Origin: Hygrophila difformis
Taxonomy: Eukaryota > Streptophyta > Magnoliopsida > Lamiales > Acanthaceae
Length of the DNA: 64,000 nt
Direction: 5' to 3'
NCBI GenBank assembly: GCA_030278955.1
Contig: JAOANR010000001.1
Location: 7,304,874-7,368,873, forward strand
Below, one piece after another: positions 10,894-22,078 of the stretch. Made by a program: the position numbers and the translations under genes. The notes below the pieces were generated by a model. It was given only the letters and a program-made list of their open reading frames with translations. It was not told the DNA's origin and ran no database searches. Positions within the stretch are counted from its first letter, which is position 1. Every line of letters begins with the position of its first letter.

Positions 10894-11027
10894 TTATTTT
10901 AATATTGTATTATATTTATACTTCAATTTTTTAATAACTGCATCGTTTATGTATTTTACACAATCCAATAAACACTTTTAACCAGAAATAACTTATATTG
11001 TAAAAAAGTTATTTTAGATTATAAAAC

Positions 11028-11494
11028 CAAGGTTGTTAAAATCGCGATCTTGATCGTAGGATCGTACGATCCTATAATCCCAGCTATAAAAAAATGATCT
11101 GAATCGCCATAGGATCGAAAATGTGTTAGGATCGTGGTAGGATCGGTGTCTAACCTCTATTTTTTTTTAAAAAAATTACTTATTGTTTCTATCTCTTTTG
11201 GTTATGCTATTTTTTTTTGTCAATTGTGTTTAAACTATATCTTTGCAATGTTAAACCCAGAATGCTTGAGTTATGTGTTAGTGTTTAACTTCAATTCCAT
11301 TGTATCATGAATAAACATGCTATTAACTATCAAATTCTTGTTGAAAATGGATCTAACATAGATATTTTCAATTCTAAACCTTACCAGTTTAGTGAAATAA
11401 ATAACAAACATCAATTTTAAAAAGATATAAATGACAATTTCATAGGGTTTTACGATCCCAATTCGATCCTACGATCCCGATCTTAACAACCTTG
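11028..11494. mobile_element. hAT-type MITE with 8-bp target duplication
   Basis: The target duplication TATAAAAC is perfect at 11020-11027 and 11495-11502. Ends are CAAGGTTGTTAAAATCGCGA on the left and GATCTTAACAACCTTG on the right, i.e. CA…TG termini with inverted repeats. Just inside, GATCGTAGGATCGTACGATC and GGATCGTAGGATCG (reverse complement) extend the pairing. An 8-bp duplication and CA…TG ends fit hAT. Non-coding. A longer relative is at 24016-24674. Confidence 0.75.
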
Positions 11495-11696
11495 TATAAA
11501 ACTATTTGATTAGATAAATTTAAAGAAATCTCATTCGAGTATGTTTTTTCTTATATAACCATGTTAAAAAAATGATCAAAGTTACTCAAAAAATAATTAA
11601 CACTATGCAAATGGAGTAATTAAACGAGAACGGAGGAACTATTAATTAATAGTAATAATACTGTATTTAAAAAATTATGTATATATATGTATTTTT

Positions 11697-12045
11697 TTTG
11701 TAAACAGTGACACTCATGTGTCGGCAAAGATGTATGGGAACCCAATCCACACAAATCACAAATGGAGATAAAGGGGAATGATAGGGGGCCGGGTGGGAAT
11801 AAACTAGACGGGGGACTTTTTTTTTGTTTGTTGGAGAGCCATTGAAGGCCCACACATTTACAAAGGGAACAAACTAGACGGGGGACTTTTTTTTTTTTTG
11901 TTTGTTGGAGAGCCATTGAAGGCCCACACAATTACAAAGGGAACAAACTATGCTGTGTGGGGATTCGAACCCCAACCTATAGCCCCAGCCTATAGAGGTT
12001 GGGAGTTGGGGAGTTACCACTTGGGTAAGTCCCCAACCCCTATAT
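11697..12045 (-). mobile_element. tRNA-derived SINE with an internal 70-bp duplication
   Basis: On the minus strand the head starts GGGGTTGGGGACTTACCCAA followed by GTGGTAACTCC (A-box side) and then GGTTCGAATCCCCACAC (B box, plus about 11958-11974). The body ends near GACACATGAGTGTCAC. A segment of 70-75 bp (AACTAGACGGGGGAC, a T run, then GTTGGAGAGCCATTGAAGG) is present twice in tandem at about 11801-11945, lengthening the body. Family relatives at 22752 and 23746 lack it. Confidence 0.55.
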
Positions 12046-12250
12046 ATAATATGTATTTAATAAATAATTTTGGTATCGGGAAATGATTGAGATGCAAAAC
12101 AAATTAAACATAAAAGATGGTAACAACATTAATTTGTAATAAAGGTAGTTTACCTAAGAAAAGGCCAAAGAATCAAAAGGTAGTATAAGTAAGTATGGGT
12201 ACCAAGGATGTTTCAAGGCAAAGTAAATTCAAAAGCTCGTATATCACACC

Positions 12251-13536
12251 ATGAAAGCCACCTTCCTCTGGACGATTGTCCTCTGCTCGGCATACAGTTC
12301 TCTTGCAGACAATCTAATTGCGGTGTCTGAAGGGGACTTCACGCACAAAACCATTACCACCAGCAATGGCTTGAATCTCCATGTGGTGGAGGCCGGCCAA
12401 GGCCCCTCAGTCCTATTCTTGCATGGTTTCCCAGAGCTGTGGTACACGTGGCGCCACCAGATGGCCTACATTGCCTCCAAGGGCTACCGTGTCCTCGCCC
12501 CTGATCTCAAAGGGTACGGCGACTCCGACGCGCCGCCGTCCCCGGCGGAGTACACCATGCCCAAGGTTGTGGCCGATTTGGTGGGCTTGTTGGACGCTTT
12601 AGGCTTCCGACAGGTTTACTTAGTAGGCCATGATTGGGGTGCTTATACCGCGTGGTATTTCAGCCTGTTTCGGCCCGACAGAATCAAAGCTCTAATTGCT
12701 ATGAGCGTTGCGTTCCAGCCTAGAAATCCCCTGGCCAAACCTGTTGAATCTCTTCGGAAAATCTTTGGTGAAAATTATTACATGGTTAAATTTCAGGTAA
12801 GCTTTTGTTGTTTTATGTTATTTTATTACATGGTCAGTGGGATCGTACCTCCAACCTTCCGTTGGAAGCCTAGGATTTAACCACTTGAGCTAAGTCCTCA
12901 TCCCAAAATATAGTACATTTGAGTGTAAGTTTGTTTGAAGTATATATTTATATGTACCTATGAAGGAACTTGGATTGGCTGAAAAGGAATTCGCGCGAAT
13001 TGGGACCGCCCAAGTGATAAAGAACTCTCTCGCAACCAGGGATCCGTCGCCTCCTCAATTTCCCAAATCATTTGACACCGGAGTGACCAATTTGCCTCCG
13101 TGGCTAACCGAGAATGACATCAATTACTATGCTAGCAAGTTTGCAAAAACAGGGTTCACCGGTGGATTAAACTACTATCGGGCATTGGATTTGTGCGTAT
13201 TATACGTGCCATCAAATTGCTTGTCAAATTGTGACATTATTATAACACTGATGAACTTGATGAAAATGTTGGTGAATGCAATGCAGGAATTGGGAGCAGA
13301 CAGCGAATTATACAGGGAAGACGATACAAGTTCCGACAAAGTTCCTGGTTGGGGATCTGGACATAACCTATAATGCACCCGGCGCTAAGCAATACATAAG
13401 CGGCGGCGGATTAAAGCAGCAGGTGCCGTTGTTAGAAGAAGTGGTGGTGCTGCCAGGAGTGGCTCACTTTCTCCACGAGGAAAAGCCGGAAGAAATCGGT
13501 GATCATATTTACAAGTTCATCCAGAAGCACAAATGA
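12251..13536 (+). CDS. Epoxide hydrolase (alpha/beta hydrolase) with N-terminal signal-like extension
   Basis: Three exons, 12251-12796, 12966-13192, 13287-13536, join to 340 residues. Residues 1-20 (MKATFLWTIVLCSAYSSLAD) form a hydrophobic signal-like segment that the two neighbouring paralogues lack; there is no later in-frame Met that would keep the conserved core. The core has the HGFP oxyanion motif, nucleophile VGHDWGA (Asp), lid segment FTGGLNYYRALDL, acid GDLDITYN (Asp) and base GVAHFLHEEKP (His), the full epoxide hydrolase triad. The family opens epoxides of fatty acids or xenobiotics to vicinal diols, usually in cytosol or peroxisome; here secretion is possible. Intron positions (phase 0 after …KFQ, phase 2 in the Leu after RALD) match the paralogues at 14651 and 19054. 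Intron 1 holds a SINE fragment and its acceptor (ATGAAG) has a weak pyrimidine tract, so that junction is the least sure part. Confidence 0.85.
12822..12906 (-). mobile_element. SINE head fragment in hydrolase intron 1
   Basis: On the minus strand: GATGAGGACTTAGCTCAAGT with GGTTAA (A-box-like), then GGAGGTACGATCCCAC (B-box-like). It looks like the tRNA-related 5' part of a SINE and occupies half of the first intron of the epoxide hydrolase at 12251-13536. No target duplication was recognised. Confidence 0.45.
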
Positions 13537-13805
13537 TCTTGTGTTTGTCTTCGCTTCTGGGTTTGATTTCCTGATCGACCAACCATATGACTATGTTGTA
13601 ATAATAATAGTGGCACCACCTCATTTTGATATGAAGCAATAATAGTAATACCCCAGATCTTTGATTAAGCCAAAAGGCTTCTAGCTGTAATAAAAAAAAA
13701 ATGCATGCCACTCGTCTAAATGCTGCTAATGCACACACATATGATGCACTACTGTAGAAAGAAAAGTACAATACATCAAATTGAATGGAAGGGATAAAAT
13801 GCTTA

Positions 13806-14020
13806 CTACAACAAAATTCCTTTTTTTAGGTAAATACCAGGGTATCCCCAGGCCACATTGGGCCCAAGACTAATCATTCGAGGATCTGCAAGGGCAATTA
13901 AGGGCGCCTCTCCCAAAGCAGTTTTTTGCATACACAAGGCTCGAACCCGAGACCTTGCTTAAGCGATTAGAACCCCATCCACTCAAGCCAACTGCTGTTG
14001 GTCTACAACAAAATTCCTTT
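13806..14020 (-). mobile_element. SINE with perfect 18-bp target duplication
   Basis: The direct repeat CTACAACAAAATTCCTTT is perfect at 13806-13823 and 14003-14020. The element between (13824-14002, about 179 bp, minus orientation) has an A-box-like GTTGGCTTGAGTGGATGG, B box GGTTCGAGCC (plus about 13940-13950) and a GTATGCAAAAAACTGC body, ending in an A-rich tail next to the left repeat. It is a different SINE family from the one at 22752/23746. It lies between hydrolase genes 1 and 2. Confidence 0.8.
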
Positions 14021-14650
14021 AATTGTACAGAACATGAACAAACTCAATAATCTCCTACCGGCCAGTTTTTATAAGGTAGGTTATATTTGCGAATAAAAAG
14101 ATACGCTTGCTTTAAATGTGTTTGAACTAGCTTTACTTAGTAAGATATACTGCTGCTTATAATATTAATACTGAGTAGGTTTTTATTTGAACACGCCAGA
14201 ATATTTTGCCTTTTGCAAGAGACAATGAACTTCGTTCGCGCAGAGTTCTATTACTATTAATTACATGTAAAGATCATTTCTTCACAAGTAAGCCAGTTGA
14301 GAGTAAGTGGGAGGGAGAGAGGGGATGGATGTCGGAATCTTTTCCTTGCGTTATTATTATTATTATTGCCTTTGGGAAAAATGTAGCTATTTCTTGTTCT
14401 ACTGCACTAGTGAGTACCGCGTTGTATGATTGTATCAATGTGTAGTCTGCTGCACTCTGTAGATTGACCGGGTGTTGGAATCCCGGGATCCCGCAAGGAT
14501 CGATTACTCCACCTAATCCTTTTGTAGGACTATTTATACTCGAGGTTTGGATACAAGTTAGTGAGTGTCTCTCACCCATCCTTCCAACGTCCGCCGGCCA
14601 CTCTGACCTCCTCAGTACTACTCACGGCATCTCAGGTGCGCAATCAATCC
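14021..14650. other. Intergenic and 5' region of second hydrolase
   Basis: AT-rich, with a short (ATT) microsatellite at about 14351-14368. No gene seen. The last 150 bp probably hold promoter and 5' UTR of the hydrolase starting at 14651, with TATTTATA near 14531. Confidence 0.4.
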
Positions 14651-16183
14651 ATGGATAACATCACTCACAAGAATATCCCAACCAACGGCATAACCCTCCA
14701 CGTCGCGGAGATCGGTCAGGGCCCCGCCGTCCTCTTCCTCCATGGCTTCCCCGAGCTGTGGTACTCGTGGCGCCACCAGATGGTCGCCCTTGCTTCCAAG
14801 GGCTACCGCGCTATCGCGCCCGATCTCAGAGGCTACGGTGACTCCGACGCACCGCCCGACGTCTCCAGCTACACCTATTTCCACATCGTCGGGGATTTGA
14901 TTGGCCTGCTCGACGCTTTGGCAATCGACCAGGTTTACTTGGTCGGCCACGATTGGGGCGCGGTCGTCGCCTGGAACTTCTGCTTGCTCCGCCCCGATCG
15001 GATTAAGGCGCTGGTGAACACGAGCGTTGTTTTTCAGCCCAGGAATCCCGCGCGGAAGCCTCTGGAGACTATGCGTGCGTTGTTGAGTGATGATTACTAT
15101 ATCTGCAGATTTCAGGTTCGATTGTGTGTTGATTTGTTCTTTTCTGAGTTCTGGGTTGTTGCTTTTAGCTCAAATTGTTGAGAATTTGGCGATATGTGTG
15201 GAATATTCTGTTGAAACGATTCTATTGGTATGTGATATCCTAAAACCCAAATTTAGGGCTTTTCTTGTTCGTTAGGTGGATGAAGTGAGATCACTTAACA
15301 TATATTCTGATTTCCCCCCTTTTATCTTTTAACTTTGATGGACCGGTAATTGCATTGAATTATCTTTATCAACAGTATTAATTTGTGTTCACAAGATTAT
15401 TTAAATCTATTCAATTGGTTTCTGTTTTCATCAAGTTTTGTTCTTTAATCAACTGGCATCTGATTAGAGCTAAGTTCTGTTTACAATAGGTTACAGCGCT
15501 GATTAAAGCCATGTCTGATTATGTGTGATGCCAATGAAGCTCCATGTATCTTATATGATGTCCTTCTGATAAGTGAAAAAAGGCGTTAATTTGTTTCATT
15601 TGTAGGAACCTGGAGAAGTAGAAGGGGAGTTTGCGAAAGCTGGTACAGCGCAAGTAATCAAGAAATTCCTATCGTCAAGGAATCCAGCTCCTCCTGTATT
15701 TCCTAAATCGGTTGAACTGAGTCAGATTCTTTGCAAACCAGTTGAATTGCCCCCTTGGTTGTCAGAGGACGATGTGCAATACTATGCTACCAAGTTCGAC
15801 CAGAAAGGATTCACCGGTGGATTGAACTATTATCGAGCATTGAACCTGTTCGTCTTACAAGCAACTATTTGTTTGGTACTTCAATTTTGTGCTTTTAAAA
15901 TAATTTCATCTATAAAGAATTTATTATTTGGTGTAGAAATTGGGAGCTGATGGCCCCCTGGACTGGGGTGCCGATAAAAGTTCCAGTGAAGTTCATTGTT
16001 GGAGATCTGGACATTACGTATAACACGCTGGGCGTTAAGGATTACATTCAAAAGGGTGGATTCAAGAAACATGTGCCATTTCTGCAGGAAGTGGTGGTCA
16101 TGGAAGGAGTGGCTCACTTTCTGAACCAAGAAAAACCAGAGGAAACTACTGATCACATTTACAACTTCATCCAAAAGTTCTAA
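14651..16183 (+). CDS. Soluble epoxide hydrolase
   Basis: Three exons, 14651-15115, 15606-15847, 15937-16183, give 317 residues, the usual length of plant soluble epoxide hydrolases. The start MDNITHKNI was chosen because it aligns with MDKITHKSL of the inverted paralogue; an in-frame upstream Met at 14561 would add 30 unlike residues. Motifs: HGFPELWYSWRHQ, nucleophile VGHDWGA, FTGGLNYYRALNL in the lid, acid GDLDITYN, base GVAHFLNQEKP. It should hydrolyse epoxy fatty acids to diols in the cytosol, relevant to cutin monomers, oxylipins or detoxification; the real substrate is not visible. The intron phases equal those of the other two copies. Its 3' UTR similarity to the pseudogene at 16829-17600 shows that the duplication unit included flanking DNA. 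Confidence 0.93.
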
Positions 16184-16828
16184 TAGTCTTTCTCTGGTTT
16201 TCCTGTGTTGAGAAACATTTGTTGGGATTGCTTTCCTCAAATGAATTGGATAGAATAAGACACGGTTGATGGAAATCTGAAAATTTGTTACTTTATCTTG
16301 CAGTAAGTTATATGTACTCTTTTATAGTAAGAGAGAGATTGAAAAGAATAATTTTGTATGGCTGCATAAATTTGAGTTTAATGGAGATGGTCAAGTGACA
16401 TTGCTTTAAGGATTTTCTCATTAAATGTAGACATGGATAATAATTGCACCACTGAAAATTTGTGTGCAATGGTTGGCCAATCTTTTTATTGGTACAGAAT
16501 GAAATTACTTTTGCATATTTCACTGAGTTAATTCATTCTAACCGAGTAGTATAAGTATATTGGACGGCAAAGTAATCTCTCATCACAAGTTAATTATAAA
16601 ACATCCCAAATCAATGTACACCCAAATAAATAAATGAACTAATACTAGTATAGTAATCCGCGGCTGATTATATTCTTTGATACCATCGAATCACATTGTA
16701 ATAATCGATCACCTGACGACAAAAGTTGAAAGAAAGCGGCACACTAATTAAGTTGTTCCGATAGTAAAGAGAGGATCTCAGAAATCCCGCCTGATCATTA
16801 CATGGACAGCATAATAGTGTAGTAGTAT

Positions 16829-17600
16829 ATCCAAACCAACGGCATAACCCTCCACGTGGCGGAAATCAGCGAATTGAAGGCCCCACCATCCTGTTCCTCC
16901 ACGCATAACAGTATCCAAACCAATGGCTTACAGTGAGCTATATCGCTCTCCTGATCTCATCATCAGAGGCTATGGTGATTAATCCAACGCGCCACCAGCT
17001 GATGGTAAGGGATTTGGTGGGCCTGCTTCACTTGTTTGGCTCATATGGTACTGTACTTGCTAAGCTTTGTTTACAGTAGAAGTAGCTAGTTTTGATAGTT
17101 TAGTTGCATTCCCTAATGAGTAATTAATGTCATGCCTGAGAGCCTCCAACAATTTTATTAATATGACGTTCTTGATTCATTTGTAGGTAACTGGTTGTCA
17201 GAGGACGACGACATGCATTACTTACTATGCTAGGAAGTTCGATCAGAAGGCGTGGCTCACTGTCTCCACCAACAAAAAATTGAGGAAGGAAGCTAGCTAG
17301 CTAGTTAGATCATATTTGAATTTTCATCCACAAGTTCTGATGGCCTACTGTTGCTGGATGTCTTCTGCTGCTGAGGAATTTTGTTAGGATTGCTTTCCGG
17401 ACAAGAATTGGATACAACAACATGGTTTATGGAAACCAGAGGCTGTGGCCTGTGTGTGTTAGTCACTCATATTATGTAAACATGAAGACTTTTTATGGTG
17501 AAAGAAACTGAAGAATAAAATTTTATGGCTGTATAAATTCTGAGTTAATGCTTGCTTGGTCATGACGAAGAATGGATAATGATTATGGAGCCCATACATT
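16829..17600 (+). pseudogene. Decayed epoxide hydrolase copy
   Basis: Scattered pieces match the gene at 14651-16183 in order. At 16829-16870 is the stretch after the start (CCAACGGCATAACCCTCCAC, then GTGGCGGAAATC). At 16965-17002 is the DLRGYGDSDAPP region, interrupted by a stop. At 17009-17030 is GGATTTGGTGGGCCTGCTTC. At 17189-17250 is the PWLSEDD…YYATKFDQ region, with a small insertion. At 17250-17343 is the VAHF…HIYNF end. The nucleophile VGHDWGA segment is absent. Homology continues into the 3' UTR (GATTGCTTTCC, GAATTGGATA and beyond). Large deletions, frameshifts and stops leave no usable frame. It is a dead tandem copy between two live genes. Confidence 0.8.
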
Positions 17601-17904
17601 TATGAAACGTTTTCAACCGACTGCCTTGTGATATAGTAAAAGGTAAAGCGATAAATTTTTAATACTACTTCTAAGTACTAGTAGTAGTGTATTTTTCATT
17701 ACTTAATCTATTAAAAAAAAATTACAGTAAATAAAATTTGGGCTTCATTGCCATTTTATCACATCACACTGCAATACAGAAAGATGGATTGACAACGAAA
17801 CCAAGGATATGTTTATTCATTGTTGTTTGTTTCTCATGGAAACAGCTGGCAATGAAACCATGCATTTCACATTCAAAGCATCATGAGTCGATCAGATTTG
17901 ATCA

Positions 17905-19054
17905 TCAGAACCTGGCGATGAATTCACAGATATGATGGCTGACTTCATCCGCCTTCTCCTGATTAATAAAATGGCCGACGCCTTCCATCACCACCACTTC
18001 CTCCAGCTTCGGAACATCCTTCTTGAAACCCCCCTCGTGGATGTATTCCTTAACTCCCGGAACATGGTACGTCAGGTCCATATCCCCTATCAGGAATTTC
18101 ACCGGCACCCTCACCGCCGCCCCTGTCCATGGCGCCGTGTACTCCCAACTCCTGCAAATTTCAGCTATCACTGTCATCGGCAGGACCAAAAGGTCAAATT
18201 GATAAACTTGTAGTAGTATAATAAGGTAAAATTGGTAAAAATTACAGATCCAGGGCACGATAGTAGTTTAGGCCGCCGGTGAATCCCGTCTGCCGATATT
18301 TATTGGCGTAAAACTCGATGTCTTCTGGGGTCATCCATGGCGGCAGCTCACCGGATTCCGGGGCCTGGAAAGACACCTCCAGCCCATATTCCGGCGGGAC
18401 AACCCATGGCTTTGCTAACTTAATCGAATAAAATGATTTCATGACATCACTGCAGTCCATCGTTGCAAATGCCTTCTCAGCCTCCCCAGGTTCCTGTCAA
18501 TGTAATTAATGCGTCAATCCCAAAATTGAAGCCACAAATTCATCGAAATCTGAAAAATTTTTGGGGGTCTGAAAAAACCGTACCTGGAATCTGCACATGT
18601 AGAATCCATCGCCCAAGAGATCTCTGTACCTCTGAAGGGTTTTGATTTGGGGATGCCTTTCGTGGAACTGCACGCTCATGTTCACCAATGCCCTAATTCG
18701 CTCGGGCCTGAAGAGGCAGAACCACCAGGCGATGATGGCGCCCCAATCATGGCCGACGAGGAAGACTTTGTCGAGGCCGAGAGCGTCCAGCAACGCTACC
18801 AAATCACCGACAATGTGGACGACGGTGTACTGGGAGGGGGACGGCGGCGCGTCGGTGTCGCCGTAGCCGCGGAGGTCCGGGGCGATTGCGCGGTAGCCTT
18901 TGGAGGAGAGGTGGAGCATTTGGTGTCGCCACGAGTACCAGAGCTCCGGGAAGCCATGGAGGAAGAGCACGGCGGCGCCGTCGGCGGGGCCGGCTTCCGC
19001 CACGTGGACTTTGATTCCGTTTATTTCCAAGCTCTTGTGCGTGATTTTGTCCAT
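17905..19054 (-). CDS. Soluble epoxide hydrolase, inverted copy
   Basis: Three exons on the minus strand, 19054-18584, 18493-18246, 18151-17905, join to 321 residues. Motifs: HGFPELWYSWRHQ, nucleophile VGHDWGA, lid EFYANKYRQTGFTGGLNYYR, acid GDMDLTYH, base GVGHFINQEKA. Introns are short (90 and 94 bp) and GT-AG, in the same positions and phases as the other two copies. Exon 2 is distinct in its KLAKPWVVPPEYGLEVSFQ stretch, marking this as the most diverged of the three. Coding sequence is GC-rich. A TATA-like CTATAAAT on the minus strand (plus 19092-19099) lies about 40 bp upstream of the ATG, within a segment duplicated at 21140. The role is epoxide hydrolysis; the substrate is unknown. Confidence 0.92.
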
Positions 19055-19154
19055 TTCGTATCTTTATAGAGAGGCTGAGTTTCAGAGTATGAATTTATAG
19101 TGAAATTGCAATAGTTTCAACGGCTGGACGCTAGCAACAATAATCGTTATTAGT

Positions 19155-19680
19155 CATATAGGTGATATCGAGTCGAGTCGTGCTCCATAGCGAACTACTG
19201 AAGCTTGGATTGATAGGAAAATATGGCTACTTGACTCGAGTTCAAATTTGAAATCGAATAGTTTGAGTATATATATATTTTTTCAATCGAGTTGAGTAGT
19301 TGAGGTACTCGAGCTCGATTATTTTTCTTTATATTTTTTTTTGTTCTTGAGCTCAGTACTCGAGCTTATCGAGTTTTTTTCTTTTTTTTTTGTATTTTTC
19401 CTTTTAATTTTTTTAAAAAAGAAAATGAGTCAAGTACTTCATACTCGATTCAACTCAATTACTTATTCGAGTTCGAGTATTATATATATGGGCTCGAGCT
19501 CGATACTCAAGTGTCCTACTCGACTACTCGATTCGACTTGAATTTTTCAAATACGAGTCGAGTTTCTTTTTTCTTTAACCGAAGTTGAATTCAAATAGCT
19601 CTACACGTTAATCATCTTAATTAGCCATTTTAATTAGCCATTACAGTATGGTCTCTGAAAAATGTCACTTTCATTCTTCA
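19155..19680. mobile_element. Probable insertion rich in TCGAGT motifs
   Basis: This stretch is present in duplication copy A but absent from the matching point of copy B. It contains many forms of ACTCGAG/CTCGAGT, including inverted pairs (GAGTCGAGTCG near 19171 and ACGAGTCGAGT near 19553), so it looks like a TIR transposon. I cannot fix exact ends or a target duplication. Confidence 0.4.
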
Positions 19681-19817
19681 AATTAAGTCATTTATTGTTT
19701 AATTTAAATAGGATAATGCATAATTTAATTTCATACCGTGCGGGTGACCAATTCCCACTGTACATGCCGACGTGACCAACTTCACAAAATAGCCACCAAG
19801 CTTTGTGATGATATTAC

Positions 19818-20510
19818 TTATGGTGCGTTTAGTTGGAGAGATTTTAGATTACCAGTGGAAATGTGATTGTTGGGTATATAAGATTACTGAAAATATGAGA
19901 TTGCTGGGAATCTTATTTTTTGATGTTTTAAGATTATTGCGTTTGGTTAGATTGAGAATCTCAGATTTTTAGTTCTAATTAATTTACCATAATGTCCCTG
20001 AATTTCAATTGAATGAATGTTATAAATATGTCATTTTGCTACACAATAAGCCGATTTATTTTTTAAAATATTAAAAATTCTTTATATGTAATTTATTATG
20101 TGATAATTACTTATTTAATATGAGAATTTATTAAAATATGAGAATATATATATATATTTAAAAATATGTTTAAATAATTTAAAATTTTCAATTTTTTTAA
20201 AAATTAAATTTCATATATTTATATTTTTTAGAATACAAATATCTAAATTTATAAAATAAAATAAGTATAAAAAAGTAAGGATATAAAAGTCAAATTAATA
20301 TAAAAGTAGGTAAAGTGGAGGTGGTAATCTAAGATTACCTGCCTTCCAGGTGGGAATCACATTCCCACCTAAAACACCCAACATTCCCACCTCGGTGGGA
20401 ATGTGAGATTCCCACATGAAACATGCCCCGAACCAAACATGGGCATGTTGCATTCCTTACCTAAGATTCCCAGTGGGAATTTCAGATACCCCGAACCAAA
20501 CGCCCCGTTA
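19818..20510. mobile_element. PIF/Harbinger-like MITE with TTA target duplication
   Basis: TTA at 19818-19820 and 20508-20510 flanks an element with inverted ends TGGTGCGTTTAGTTGGAGAG and (inward from the right) CGGGGCGTTTGGTTCGGGGT. The interior is AT-rich with many GGGAATNTNAGATTCCCA palindromes. A related solo end is at about 20815-20897 (CCCCGAACCAGACATG…CCAAACGCCCGTTA). The 3-bp TTA duplication and GTTTGGTT ends fit Tourist/Harbinger MITEs. Confidence 0.6.
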
Positions 20511-21139
20511 GTTGCGGTTGGAACATGTAATATCCCGTGATGGCATCCTATCAATTGACAAGTGATCCCAATTAAGTCCATCAGATCATGATTGATTACA
20601 CATTACACTTGTTCATACACTAATCAACGCTAAAATCCAACTTGTTTGAATTTGAATTGATTCAAGCAAAGTAGATACTCATGTCGCTAGAGGATGCCCA
20701 TCAATTCAGTTATAAAAGCTTAAATAATGCTTAGTTTGAAGTTTTATTTGTATTTTTTCCACAAGATTTTAAAACACTGGTAATAATTGAATATATGCAA
20801 CTATCTGTAGCCTCCATGCCCCGAACCAGACATGTGCATGTTTCATTCCCTACCCAAGATTCCCAGTAGGAATCTCAGATCCCAAACCAAACGCCCGTTA
20901 GAATTATGCATTTTGAATACCTATTAGCTAGTGCTATATTATTACACAACTTTGAATTTTAGACGTGACTAATAATATTTCCAACTTTGTGAGAAGATAT
21001 TCAACTTAGAATTATGCATTTGTAAGTATTGATTTCTATTTTGCTGAAATATGCATTGTGTTGTCTATTTCCTTGTATACTTGGTTGCATGTCTATTATC
21101 TGGTTTATTGATATGTGTCGGCAAGCCGTTACCAAAAAT

Positions 21140-21650
21140 ATGAATTTATAGTGAAATTGCAAACGTTTGAGCAGTTGGACGCCAGCACTGAATAATCGTT
21201 ATTAGCGATTGTTTAAATTAAGTCATTTATTGTTTAGTTTAAACAGTATAATGCATAATCTAGTTTCATACAGTACGGATGCCCAATTCCTAATTAATAA
21301 TATATTCGGCATGCCCACGTTGAACTTCACAAAACAGCCACCATGCTTGCTTTGTGATGACAATATTCAACTTAGAATTATGCATTTTGAATAACTTATT
21401 TGGCTAGTGCTATTATTACACAACTTTGAATTTTAGATGTGTGACTAATAATATTTCCAACTTTGTGATGATATTCAACTTAAAATTATGCAATTGTATG
21501 TATACTAGTGATCAGTCTATTACAGAAGTATTGTTTTTTATTCGCTGGAACATGCATTGTATATGTGTCGTCAATTTCCTTGTATACTTGGTTGCATATC
21601 TGGTTTTCTGATGTGTGTCTGCAAGCTATATATTACCAAAGTTATATGGT
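21140..21650. repeat. Tandem promoter duplication, copy B (uninterrupted)
   Basis: About 510 bp that match copy A block by block: TATGAATTTATAGTGAAATT at 21140, TAAATTAAGTCATTTATTGT near 21216, the CACAAAA(C/T)AGCCACCA segment near 21327, AATATTTCCAACTTTGTGA near 21451, and TTTCCTTGTATACTTGGTTG near 21577. No coding region follows it on the minus strand other than copy A itself. Confidence 0.7.
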
Positions 21651-22078
21651 TCTCAGGACAAGATTAAAGGTTAATTTATTTTGATTGCCTATGTGTATGT
21701 AATAAAACGGGGTATAAGAGTTATAGCACAAAAATCTACTAGTGCCTTTTGACATTTTAATTAACAAATAACTAATGATGAGATTAACCAACTGGTTGAA
21801 TGGATGCTTCATTCTCAACTTCCTCGTCTTTGTACAATCTAAGTGCTTGTTTGTATGGTTTCTAAATATTAGTATATTTTTAATTTCTATTTCAAAATAA
21901 AAACACAATTTTTAAAAATAATTTAAACTTGTTCGAATAAATAATAACATTAGAAAATGTAAGGAAATAAATTTGTGACATATGTCTATGTCTTTCATAT
22001 TTTTTGAAGTAATTTTAAAGAAAAAAAAATACAATCATGTATTTTAAGCAGAGTCCAAAAATACCTTCTTTATAGATA
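21651..22078. other. AT-rich intergenic sequence
   Basis: No gene, RNA or transposon recognised. A purine-rich A run lies at 22020-22028. Confidence 0.4.

Larger units (their letters stand above)
19088..21139. repeat. Tandem promoter duplication, copy A (enlarged by transposons)
   Basis: Starts at TATGAATTTATAGTGAAATT just upstream of the inverted hydrolase and contains its TATA box. It matches copy B (21140-21650) in three blocks: about 19088-19153, about 19680-19815 and about 20897-21139. Between blocks lie two insertions, a CTCGAG-rich segment (about 19155-19680) and a Harbinger-like MITE plus neighbouring sequence (about 19816-20896). Confidence 0.7.
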
